Below are positions 43,783 through 54,810 of a stretch of 56,000 bases of DNA, in pieces. Under the pieces are notes generated by a model, which was not told where the DNA came from, did no database searches, and saw only the letters and a program-made list of their open reading frames with translations. The DNA is taken from positions 402,969,889 to 403,025,888 of the forward strand of contig NC_081408.1 of assembly GCF_030272615.1 (NCBI RefSeq), read 5' to 3'. The position numbers and the translations under genes were made by a program. This stretch comes from Cryptomeria japonica. Its lineage: Eukaryota > Streptophyta > Pinopsida > Cupressales > Cupressaceae. Numbering within the stretch: the stretch's first letter is position 1; each line of letters begins with the position of its first letter.

Positions 43783-45900
43783 AGCATGCTAACATGAGTA
43801 CAAGGATCATGTGACAAACATGATCTCTTGCCAATTCTATGGTTTCTACATATAATCAATCTATGCAGAATGAATTGGTCCCTAAGGAACCCTTGAAAGG
43901 GCTTTCTACCAATGGGTAGACAAAAGTGACGAAGTTTTCCTGCCTATTGAACCATGGCCTACACTCCATTGTCTAGATATTTGCCCCATGATCACTATAA
44001 TTAGTGGGAAGATATTGACAAGGGTATATGGATGCTTTCATTAAAGGAGTTGTTGCATATCCTTCCTCAATTGTGTAAACTACTTTATGCAAAACTCCAT
44101 TGGATTTATATCTTAAGACTGAAATCTAAACTTAATTATTATTATAATAACATCAAGCATCTCCCTTCCCCTCATACATTATATCCTATCATCTCCCTTC
44201 CCCTCATACCTTATATCTCACACTCCCCTCCACAATACCTACCCCTTTACCCCTTTATTCCCCTAAAATCACCTATTCTAACCCACATCCCATAAGTCTT
44301 ACTTCCTTTATTTCCCTAAGCTTACCTCTACCACATACCTATTAACCTATCCTTTCCATCTTATCACCTACCCCCATCCTAGCCTACCCATATCCTATCC
44401 CTATCCTAACCTACCACCCTATCCCCTTACCCTTTTTCCTTGCCCCTTATAACTCCTATTATAACCTACATATAAAAGAATGGGATAAAAGGATGTTCCT
44501 ATTCTGTAACACTAGAGCAGTAGATATAGAGCGACATTTTGTCATAAAATGGTTTGCATATAGTGACATTTGTGCCATTTACAAAGAGATTTTGAAAATA
44601 AATAATTTAAACGCACTTGCTGAGGAAACAAAACTCAAAAAAATGATACATTTGCTAATTAAAATTCACTGAAGAAGATAAGATCTTAAGAAGAGGTTAC
44701 ATGTTGTTTAAAGTCATAATGCCCTGATTTTATAGGGTGTGTGTTGTCTGTGGGTCCCATGGGCTTCTTTGGCCTCGTGGATGTTATTAAAATCCATCAT
44801 CATCATCATTTCACATGGCATTCAGGGTATCTTTGTGTTCATGTCAAATTTTCTTCCTATTTGGGCTCTTTCATTGTGAAAATGAGTTTGACTACTAAAA
44901 AAAAGTTGCATGTAAACCCTTATACGCCTACTGCACTACCAAAGAAGCCACAAAAATGGCAATAATCTGAACCACACGAAGAATCATGCATATGAAGGGC
45001 AGTCCCAAAGATTCAACAAGCAGTCAAAGGGGGAGTTAAGAAGAGTTTTCAACCAAGATCAGAGATTGAGGTAGGATTTCAACCCAAAGCCAACACCTTA
45101 CATTGCAAAGGAAAAAGTATTTGAATTCAATTTATATTGTTTATTGATAAATATATAATCATTATCAATTACTTAGGAGAGATCATAATTTGTGAATATT
45201 ACATAAGGAGGGCCAAAATAAGATGTTTGCAGACATATGATGACAACCCCCAAGGGTTAATAGTCATAGAAACCACATAGATGTCAGTCATTAGGTAGAA
45301 GACAATGAGTAGAACAATGGGAAGATGATCAAAAATAGATGGAGCAGCAAATGTTACAATCCAAATAGAAGTTTTATAGCAGCCAAACATAGAGATTAAA
45401 ATCGCATGCCTATGGACAGGTCTGAAGTGCTACAAACAACAAGGGTGGAAAGAAAAGTTTAAGAGATGAAGAAAACACATGCTTAGAGGGATTTCATTGA
45501 CACCAAGGAGTATAGATTTGTTCTTGGCCTTCAATTCCTATGAATGCATGCAAACCATTGCCAATGATAAAAGATATAGGTTTGTATAAAGAACCAATAA
45601 TGGAGAATATGATATTCTTAGGAACATAAGAATATAAGCATGAATCTCAGAGTAGTCACAACATCAAAAGACAATCCAATGATAGATTTTGAGATCTCTT
45701 TTTGGCAAATAAATTATCAAAGGGTGACATTTGAGATTTAGGAGAAAGTGGAACCAATCAAAAGAAGTTTAATATAAATAAATAAAAAAGATCAATAATA
45801 CAATTCATAGCAAGTATGTACAAGGATAACAAAGAAATTCACCACAAGCATATGGGAACAATGCAAAGTTGGTAGTTATGTAGTCCAAGACAGTTCAAGG
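43778..45900. other. Unassigned DNA with a C/T-rich tract
   Basis: No supported gene. The stretch 44158-44470 is strongly C/T-rich on the plus strand and holds a tandem pair of ATCTCCCTTCCCCTCATAC units (44159 and 44190). The segment from about 45000 may already belong to the LTR of Copia H, whose left edge I cannot place. Confidence 0.4.
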
Positions 45901-46447
45901 ACAAAGGAATTAGAACTTGTAGAAGTTTTTTAATCATCCAAATGGTATGAGGCAACAAGGTTTTATGACAAAAATATAACTATGTGAACAAAGAATCTGT
46001 GAGATTTTGCCAAGATCAAGGGCACAATGAAAAGTATAAAAGAGAGACAAAAGAATGACAAGAACAAACTGTATTCTCATCAATATGCAAATGATCAACT
46101 GGATTAACCAATACAATGAATATGGGTCTTCTTATATAGGCAAGGCCATATGGATGTATGAGCACACAATCATGACATGTGGCTCAATGAGAAACAAGGG
46201 TAGGTAAGAAATACTAGGGGTAGGTAGGAGAAATAATATGATATTCCACAAGAGGTGGATGACCCACTGAATGTGGAGTGTAACAACAAAATAAGACCAC
46301 AAAAGGTGGAATTTATCCTACAAGCTATATCCCTGTGTGCATAGTTCCCTAAGTGTCTCAAATCCAAACTACAAAGAGATGCATCATCCTAAGTTAACTT
46401 AAGTAAAGTGTAATAATATCCATAATGAATATTTATTTACTCCAACA
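45901..46447 (-). repeat. 3' LTR of Copia element H, start; far edge not resolved
   Basis: In element orientation the LTR starts TGTTGGAGTAAATAAATATT at 46447, directly after a purine tract. A TATATAAG box lies at 46131-46138 (minus), 310 bp into the LTR, a normal promoter position. The LTR continues left, possibly to about 45000, but I find no clear CA end or target duplication. Confidence 0.62.
46131..46138 (-). promoter_or_regulatory. Candidate TATA box in LTR H
   Basis: TATATAAG on the element strand in a CCTATATAAGAAGACCC context, typical of Copia LTR promoters. Confidence 0.55.
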
Positions 46448-46460
46448 CCCCCCCTTAAGT
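46448..46460 (-). other. Polypurine tract of Copia element H
   Basis: ACTTAAGGGGGGG on the minus strand, immediately before the LTR start TGTTGGAG. Confidence 0.8.
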
Positions 46461-46765
46461 GGAACTTAGGGGAATGAAGACTCAAGATGGGTCCCGACTA
46501 TGAGGCCATGATAGGTACCCATGTACAATATGAAAATGCAAGCAAAACTATGCAATGCAATCTCTCACAAATGGAGAAAGGGAGAAAACCCAGTGGAAAA
46601 AAACATCCCCCCAAAAGAGAGATGAATGTACAAAAGACTCTCAAAGAAGAAGGACAAAACCTCAAAGAGGAAAAAGTCCCCCCCATAAGAGAGGAAGGAG
46701 AAGTCAGCTGACCCCCCCCCCTAATGAGACATCCCGCACCCCTAAAAGAGCTTGCAATTGCTGGA
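46461..46765 (-). other. 3' untranslated region of Copia element H
   Basis: Lies between the RNase H stop and the purine tract. It holds several C-runs on the plus strand (46673, 46711-46720), seen as G-runs on the element strand, which are extra polypurine-like tracts. No protein supported. Confidence 0.55.
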
Positions 46766-48249
46766 ACTTACTCTCGATGAAAGGTTTGGTGAATATGTCT
46801 ACAACCTGCTCTGATGTAGGACAATACTGCAAATCAATGACCTGCTCCTGAATCAACTCTCAGATGTAGTGCATATGGATCTCAATGTGTTTGGTCTGCT
46901 AGTGCTGGACCAGGTTCTTTGAGATTACAATAGCACTCTAATTGTCGCAATGTAGAACTATTGGTTGTGGAGTGGTGAACCCAAACTCTGTGAGAATCCA
47001 TTGAAGCCAAATGGTCTCAAGTCACTACGTTAATAGCTCCTCGATACTCAGCCTCAGTTGAAGAAAGAGAAATAGTGTGTTGCTTCTTGCTCTGCCAACA
47101 AATAGGGCTTGAACCAAGGTGAAAATGGTAACCTAAAGTAGACTTACGATCATCAAGATAGCCAACCCAATCGGAGTCTGTGTAACCAACCAAGCAAAGT
47201 CCTGTGCCTGCTGCATAGTGAATCCCATAGTGATGTGTACCCTAGATATAATGAAGGATGCGTTTGGCGGCTTTCCAATGAACCTCATGTGGTTCTTGCA
47301 TGAAGCGGGAAACCATGCCAACTGCAAATGAAATATCAGAGCGTGTGTGAGTCAAGTAGATGAGACTACCCACAACCTGACGATACAATGTGGCATCAAT
47401 TGGTGGAGAAAAACATTGAGCCTCAAGCTTGACTCTTGAAAGAAAGGGAGTCGGTGCAGGCTTACAATCAACCATATGAAAGTGTGCAAGAAGATCAAGA
47501 GCATACTTGGGATGTGATAGTGTAATCCCAGAAGGTGACTGTGAAATCTCTATCCTGAGAAAGTAGTGCAAATACCCAAGTCAGTCATAGCAAATCTGTC
47601 ATGTAAAGCAGATTTGACCCTGCTAATGATGGATGCAGTGCTCCCTGTAATGGTCAAATCATCAACATAGAGCACAAGTATCAAGTGAGAGTCATCTTGT
47701 CACAAAATGTAGACATTCGGATCAGAATGACACCTGGTGAACCCTACTGAGAGAAGAAAGGAATCCATCTTGGCGTACCAAGCCCTGGGGGCCTTCTTGA
47801 GGCCATAGAGAGATTTCCTTAGTCTGCAAACCAAGGAAGTATCTTGGATGAAACCCTGTGGCTACTCCATATAAATCTCCTCATCAAGATCACCATGAAG
47901 AAAAGCACTCTTCACATCCATCTAATGTACAACCCAACCATGAGCTGCAACAATAGCAAGTGTCAAGTGAATGGAGTTCATCTTGGCTACGGGTGCAAAG
48001 GTCTCAGTATAGTCAACACCTGGAACCTGAGAGAAACCTTTCACAACAAGTCGAGCCTTATACTTATCCACACTACCATCCGCTGCAAACTTGGTTCGAT
48101 AGATCCACTTACATTGAACCATCTTTCTCCCCTTAGGGAGATGGACTAAATCCCATGTGTTGTTCCTCATCAAAAAACTATACTCTTCCTCCATATCTTG
48201 GTCCCACTTAGGAACCCCTGATGCTTCCCAAAATGTCTATGGATTGGAA
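46766..48249 (-). pseudogene. Copia reverse transcriptase and RNase H (element H)
   Basis: The minus reading from 48194 starts MEEEYSFLMRNNTWDLV and continues KWIYRTKF, YKARLVVKGFSQ and DYTETFAPVAK, the RT fingers. The catalytic LYVDD is at 47658-47669, then the DLGYLHYFL block, SPSGITLSHPKYALDLL, YRQVVGSLIYLTHTRSDI and then RNase H: STEAEYR, CDNCSAIVISKN, TKHIEIHMH and VDIFTKPF. This is the complete Ty1/copia order from RT to RNase H, with shifts near 47920, 47575 and 47240. The upstream part (integrase, gag) is cut off by a CACTA-like end at 48250. Confidence 0.92.
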
Positions 48250-48490
48250 CACTAGTACATTCAGAGCTGATTTCCGATAGCCATTTGTTGTATTTTTGAC
48301 GAATTTTTGTCAGAGTGTCGACAAAATCCACTGTCAAAAACTCAGCGTTGGATTGGTCGATGATGCCATGCCCATCAAAAATTCGACAATCCAATGGACT
48401 CTGCCGACGATCAAAGAAGTCGTCGGTCGAAAGCTTGGTATTCGTCGTAATTCTGATGATGATCATTTTTATAAAAAAATAAAATAATTA
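48250..48490 (+). mobile_element. CACTA-like transposon end, second copy
   Basis: It starts CACTAGTACATTCAGAGCTG exactly where the Copia RT frame of element H stops. Subterminal GTCGACAAA, CGTCGG and GTAATTCTGATGA motifs follow, then an A-rich stop at about 48470-48488. It matches 41202-41632 in start, motif content and end but is shorter. It is in the same orientation, so the two are not the two ends of one element. A CACTA terminus plus subterminal repeats indicates an En/Spm-type element; no transposase is visible. Confidence 0.6.
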
Positions 48491-49320
48491 TCATCGATAT
48501 AAAAGAGCCATCGAAGGAAGGAAACGTTGAAAGGACTCGCCGAAGATAATAATTTCATTGACAAAATATATCAAAGAAAGTAGAGAGGGTCTTCATCGAC
48601 GGGAAAAGTTCTCGAGGAAATAATACTATTGGTGCAACATAAAAAGGACCCACCGAAAGGAGCGTTTTCATCGAAAGAATAATATCGATCAAACAAAAAG
48701 AAGCTACATCGATAAAAGATATCGATGAGGATATAGGTTTTGAGGAGGTTAATCTTCATCGACAAAAGATATCAAAGAAAGCAGAGAGGGTCTTCATCGA
48801 CGGGAAAATTTCTCAAGGAAATAATACTATCAGTGCAACATAAAAAGGACCCACCGAAAGGAGCATTTTCATCAAAAGAATAATATCGATCAGACAAAAG
48901 GAAGCTACATTGATAAAAGATATCGATGAGGATATAGGTTTCAAGGAGGTTAAAAGACATGTTCTCAATATGCGTGGTTTTGTCGATGTAACTTTATCGG
49001 TGAAGAACGATAAGGGAAAATAAAGAAAAGCTTCGGTGAGATAATAGACTCATTCATCGACGGGGCATAGTGATATCGATGAAAGAAGTATTTCGATGGA
49101 AAAATAAAGGAGGACACCGAAGCCCAAGGTTTCTTCGACATAAGACCCGATGGATATCAGATATGTTTCGATGAGGAGATAGTCATACTGACCGAATACA
49201 ATATTTAGATGAAGGGAAAAAATACTTGATCGAAGTAATATTCGAAACAAAAGTATTGTCGATAGAAACAAAGAGATCGATGGACTAAAGAAACAAATGA
49301 TAGAAAGACATATCCTCATC
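48491..49320 (+). repeat. CGAT-rich tandem repeat, about 201-bp period
   Basis: Two full units, marked by AGAGAGGGTCTTCATCGAC at 48582 and 48783, are about 90 percent alike. Further decayed copies extend to 49320. Each unit is rich in ATCGAT, CATCGA and ACCGAAAGG. The same family recurs at 53931-54810. Open frames on the minus strand here are by-products of the repeat and I do not call them genes. Confidence 0.8.
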
Positions 49321-49591
49321 AAAATGATTATTGATTGCCGCGAAAATCATAAACAAATCCTAGGGAAGGTCACATCACCATTAAATTCAAATGTGTGCCT
49401 AAGTGACCATTGTCCAAAGCGCCATTACTAACTGATTAAATATGCCATAAGTAGTGGATCAACCATCAAAGGGCACAACATTAAGGAATTCACAGGCGAT
49501 GAACTGAAAGAAGGAATTGGGCAAATTCACAAATAAAGCTCAGTAATTCCAAGTAAGTTGTTTGCACACAGACCACTTTTTCAAAATTCAA
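49321..49591 (+). other. Leader between CGAT repeat and ORF J
   Basis: No gene seen. It could be the untranslated leader of J. No primer binding site or LTR edge stands out, so I cannot say whether J is retrotransposon-borne. Confidence 0.35.
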
Positions 49592-52571
49592 ATGGAATCA
49601 TCATCTAAAACTAATAAGACCAGAAAGGGAAAAGAACCTATCACTATAGAAGAAAAACCTAAAAGACAGAAAAGGGAAGGGCATTCTTTGGCCTAGGACC
49701 TGATTGACCAGTGCCCATCATCCAGTTTGAGGTCCAAGAAGATTAGAGCTGATGAGGAAGGCCTGGGGGACCGGTTTAAGGATCTTGGAGACATATGGAC
49801 AGAGTTGAGAGGGTATGAATTATTCATATATGGGTACAACAGAAGAGTTTTCCCTCAACCTATCAATAATTTATGGCGATTGAACTTAGGAAGGTTAGTT
49901 GTGGCTAATGTATTCTTGAATGTGGAGCTCATGAAGGCATTGGCAAACAATTATGATCCCAAAACCAGGACCATATATAACTACATGGGTGAGCCAATTC
50001 TTGCAATCACAAAGAAGGTTATTGACACCGTGTTCAAGTTGGATTGGGGATTTGAAGAATTGATTGACCTCAAGAAGTTAACAAGTGAATATTTTAACCT
50101 AGAGCACATTTACAAAATGTGGAGACTCCCTATACATAGACCTAGGAATGCAGTGTCCTTAGTGCCACTAGGTCAGGATGACAAAGCTCCCTATGATGTC
50201 AACTCTTTCCATCCATATTTCAAGTATACCTATTACTGTGTTGCCCAAGTGCTAGGGATAAAATCCCATCCTTTGATGGATATTGCAGTCATGGTCATTT
50301 GTGCCGATTTGCAGTCTAAGGACCCCCGCTTCTTTGATTTTTCTGCTTATTTGGTTGAGGTTTTGAATCATGGGTTAGAAAAGTTAAAGGGGAATGTCAT
50401 CAATGTTCATTTCAAGCATTATTCCTTACTTATGCATATGCTATTGTATGTGGGCCAAGATGAAGGGTTATGGCTATAAGAGTTATGTGTCAAGACATAT
50501 GACAATGCTGGAATGAGAAAACCAGTGCAACTATGGGTTTCTTCATGGGACCAGAGGTATGTGAATAATCAATATTGGCATTTTGAGGAGTTCTTTGTCA
50601 AGCCATTATATAGACTGTTGGGATTCTCATGCGATCATGCCCTTGCACCAGAGGTTCAAAGATTCCTAAGACCAAAAGATTTCACTGAAGATCCCTCAAT
50701 TGAACACAATTGGGGAGATTGGTATTGTTTTTCAGGCTGCACACAAGTCAGGGTATACGGGTTTGAAGGGAGAACATACTTACTACCACTTACAGTCCCT
50801 AACAGAGTGTCTTGTCTGGAAATTGTGAGGCAACTGTCAATAGTGAGTACAGAACATTTGACAAGCCATGAAAAACAATCAATTGTACCTGGGTTGTTAG
50901 TATTTTCAGATTTTATTGTGAAAAGTTCAAAGAGTTATGGCCTGCTGCAGACAAAATTGGATTATTATGGCATGGCTATGGGGGATCCAAGGCCCAATTT
51001 TGATCCTGAAGGATACATAAGGATAGCCCGGTCATCACAAAAGCTGAAGGTTGGAGAGCATAAATCTTACCTACCGGATGACCTCATTAAGAACATTGGC
51101 AGAGAAGAGGCCAGAGTGAAGCAAATAAAGTTTGAGAAAGCAACGCAGGCTTATAAATGGAAGCTTTATAGAAGGAAAATGAATGAGAACGTGCTACAAA
51201 AGATTGAAGACCCCTTGGAGTTGGCCAACAAACTTATGGAGCATGAATTGGAAATACTTGAGGGAGTCCTGCCTCATGTTTTTAGGGATTACATTGATAC
51301 TATTAGGAATATAGAGCCTTTGGCTCATATATCTCCTTCTTCCACATCTAGCATCGTTTTATTCACTCCTCGAGAGGATTACCCCTGGTTATGCAGAGGA
51401 TTACCCCACTAGTTATGCAGAGGATACACCGATAGACTTGGCAACAGGACAACTGAATGTTCGAGAAGTGGCTGACATCAAATTCCTAGAGCATGAGGAT
51501 TTCATTGCTAATAGTGACCTCATTGCTTCCAAGGAGTTCACCGCATTCCTCTATCAACATAAAGGATCTCAAATTAGGAATAACATGAGAAATAGTGAAG
51601 AAGAGCAGCAAATTCAAAAGTTACAAGAGGAGATGGATCTTGTGATGAGAGAAATGACACCTAAGAAGGGAAGACAGTTGCTTAAGGAAGCTGGTGTGCT
51701 ATTATACTCTAGACGGGACATGAACTCTGCCTTGTTGTTTGATGGATTCCTCAGGAAACAGGACCCAAGTAGGCAAATGATGCCAAAAGAGATTGATAAA
51801 CTCTTTAGAGGATCAGGATGTGATCAAGATCAGAAGGCTCTTCTACAGTGGGCTATCTATCCCAAAGATAAAAGACCTATATTGGTTGATACAGAAGAAG
51901 CTTTTGGACATTTGATGGTGCATTAGGTTGGAAAGACTGACCCTAGAACAACTGCCAAACTAAATTTGGATGCCGCTAAACTGAACCAAGATCAGATAGA
52001 GTTTTTGGTCCAAGAAAATTGTACATACAAAAGCCTATATGAGAAAACCGGTGAAGAAAAATAGAGGCTGCAAGCAAGATTGCTTCAGATTGATACAAGT
52101 ACCAGTCAAATAGGGATGACATATGGTGTTGACAGAGATGCCATGGATGCCTTGACAAACGCTATGTATTGGAGGAACAGGGCTGAAAAGACATCTTGAC
52201 AACTAAAAAAGGAACAACAAAAGATGGATAAGTTAGTTCTTGAGGTCGTTGACCATAGATTCAAAAGTATGATGCAGGTTGTAGAAATCTATTGGAAGAC
52301 ATACAATGGAACAATCAAATCTGTGAAAGAGCATGAAAGGCTTAGGTCTCGGTTGGAAGGCTTGATGAATGACAATAGTTTGATGAATCCAGGTGAGAAA
52401 ATTGAAACCGAGGCTCACTTGAAGTCCCATGATGAATTGGCAAATCAATTAAGGAAAGAGCATCAGAAGCTGGACGATGGGAATACCCCTAGGGTGCCCT
52501 CTTTTTACAGTAATGGTGAGTTAGTATCGTTGGAACAATGGAAACAAGAGTTCAGTGATGAGAAGAATTGA
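49592..52571 (+). pseudogene. ORF J: about 990-residue protein, third member of the unknown ORF2 family
   Basis: The ATG at 49592 opens a Lys-rich start, and the frame then runs with in-frame stops at about 49694, 50477, 51924, 52062 and 52196. One shift near 51412 is caused by a short duplication of TTATGCAGAGGAT. The N-terminal block (49780-50150) has YMGEPILAITKKVIDTV and then DLKKLTSEYF. A helical block (50214-50470) reads YFKYTYYCVAQVLG, DFSAYLVEVL, HFKHYSLLMHMLLYVGQ. These parallel in order and spacing the KITKEIIHLI, LKELI, YAIRVIGY, LCEVLL and SLLVCMFFYFQ blocks of D's ORF2. The middle is rich in Trp/Tyr, and the C-terminus is coiled coil. No enzyme motif recognised. Confidence 0.68.
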
Positions 52572-53198
52572 GCAGTAGCAGAGTTGGATCAGGACAAAGA
52601 TTTGTCACTTTGTGTTAACAATATTCTATCCAATCATTTCTAGATAGAAAGTGACATGAGAACACTAAACAATGACATTCTAATGTATAAAGATGATAAG
52701 TGCATTGAACACATAGGAATGCTAAACTTGTTTATCTTCTAGTTTGTTAACAAAAGTGCTAATTAATAGTTATGTGTTGAAAAGCCACGATGCTTGGTGA
52801 CAATGTATATCCTCATATAAATGAGGGAATTTTTGTAACAATAAGGATCATTAGAGAAGAAGTAGAATATAGCCTCAGGCTTACTATTGTACCATTTTGC
52901 GAACATACATAATATAATCAGTCATCTTTCCTTTGTGTATATGTGTTGGATTACTGCATCTTTTTATAGGCAGTTGCTTGTGATATTATCTAAAGGAGAT
53001 AAGGTTACTTGTGTTCTTCTAGTAAAAATCTGTGTTTCATATTGTGGATTTGAATAAAAGATTTACTTGTGAATATAGTTTTGTATATAGTGTGCATGCA
53101 TATTATCTCAACCATGGTGCGCCTGCATATGTATATAGTTTTGTTTATAGGTGGAAAGCCTAAGGTTCAATGTCAAACTTGGTTGCTCTAATACCATA
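52572..53198 (+). other. Region downstream of ORF J with LTR-like promoter/leader
   Basis: No gene. TATAAAT at 52816-52822 is followed by TTTTTGTAACAATAAGGATC and GAGAAGAAGTAGAATATAG, a style seen in gypsy LTRs just after the TATA box. It may be the 3' LTR of the element carrying J, but neither edge is clear. Confidence 0.4.
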
Positions 53199-53477
53199 TG
53201 TAATATTCCATTAATTCTATACTTAAAGAAAATAAATTGTGAATTATATTAAGATAAAAAATTGAGCATTTCAAAATAAAACATAACTACTTCAGTTGAA
53301 GGAGAAAACTAACTAAATGTTCTTCAACATAATAAGAGTCTAACTAATTTATCTAAAAGGAAGGTAATCTTTTAATGATAAAAAACATTGAACAAATATT
53401 ATTAAGCTAATCAATATGAGAAAGGAATTCAAATGGCAAGTTTCATTTTTGAGGGAAGAGATAAAGGTTCAGAGGTT
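53184..53477 (-). repeat. Possible LTR edge with primer binding site, minus strand (element K)
   Basis: The minus strand at 53196-53184 reads TGGTATTAGAGCA, a one-mismatch Met-type primer site. Beside it, on the plus strand, the sequence TGTAATATTCC starts at 53199, so a minus-strand LTR would end there. Its other edge must lie before 53478 but I cannot fix it. No coding sequence belongs to it in view. Confidence 0.5.
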
Positions 53478-54810
53478 ACTGTTATCACTGTTTAAAAAAT
53501 GGGTATTCTTTTCCATAATTGGCTAAGCCTATGAAATTCTTGGGTCTGGTATGGCCTTGTGACTTCTATTGCTTTGGGCCCTAAAGAGGGTTTAGGGTTT
53601 AGGTTTAATTACTTTCAAAATGTCTGAGAAAAAACCCTTATAATTCTATTTCCGTGTTACTTTATTCACTTGAGTAATGGGTCCTTTTGTCATGCAAAGT
53701 GTTCCCCCTATTGTTTTTTACCTAGGTGGTCCTTTTAAATGTTTTAATTTTTATTCGCCTTTAAATTGCCTTTTCTACTAACCATCGGGCCTTGTAATTG
53801 TCGTGCAACTCTCAGTCAATCGGATGGCCTGCGTGGATTCGCGAACTCAACATGCCCGAAAGTTACCTATCGCGTAGTAGCGAAAAGGTTTGGTGGGACC
53901 CAACGATAAGGATTTCTTTCTTGGCTAAAAGCATTCTATCGAAGTATCTAAGATTCAAATAGTATCGATGAGACCTAGTGATGTCTCATCGATATAAAAG
54001 GGGCATCGAAGAAAGCAAACGCCAATGAACTTTAGAAAGGACTCATCGAAGACAGTAACTCCATCGATAAAAGATATCGAGGAAAGTGGAGATGGTTCTC
54101 ATCGACAAGAAAAGGTCTTCGAGGATATAACACTATCGGTGCAAAAAGACTCACCGAAAGGGATGGTCCCACCAACAAAAGGTATCGAAGAAAGTAGAGG
54201 TGGCCCCCACCGATGAGAAAAGGCTTTCGAAGAAACAATATCATTGATGCAAGATAAAGAAGATTCACCAAAAGAAGCATTCTCATCGAAAAAGTGATAT
54301 CGATAAAAAAAAAGGAAACTACATCGATGAATGATATCGATAAGGATATGAGTTTCAATGGGATGACAAAAGAAGTCATCGAAGTCCAAAGTCTCTTCGA
54401 CATGAAACCCGATGAACAACAAAAAGATTTCGATGAGAATGAGTTTCGAGGAGACTAAAAGGCATGTCTCTGATACACATGGTTTCATCGATAGAAGTCA
54501 TCTCTCTTTGGAAGAAATCATCATTTTCATTGATACCATAATAACCCATAAGTTATCGAACAAGTATAAAAGCATTCTATTGAAGTATCTAAGATTCGAA
54601 TAGTATCGATGAGACCCAGCGATGTCTCATCGATATAAAAAGGGCATCGAAGAAATCAAACGCCGATGAACTTTAGAAAGGACTCATCGAAGATAGTAAC
54701 TCCATCGATAAAAGATATCGAGGAAAGTGGAGATGGTTCTCATCGACAAGAAAAGGTCTTCGAGGATATAACACTATCGGTGCAAAAAGACTCACCAAAA
54801 GGGATGGTCC
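53478..54810 (+). repeat. Direct-repeat block A-B-C-B' with CGAT-rich units
   Basis: Block A (53478-53930) starts TGTTATCACT. Block B (53931-54168) starts GCATTCTATCGAAG. Block C (54169-54568) is CGAT-rich and resembles 48491-49320. Block B' (54572-54810) repeats B at about 95 percent identity, offset 641 bp. A' (from 54811) repeats A, again starting TGTTATCACT. All are in direct orientation. Short open frames on both strands look like repeat by-products. Confidence 0.75.

Noticed and set aside
48571-48960. Two similar minus-strand open frames suggesting a small paralogous gene pair
   Set aside because: They are the two units of the 201-bp CGAT-rich tandem repeat; similarity reflects DNA duplication, and no domain is recognisable.
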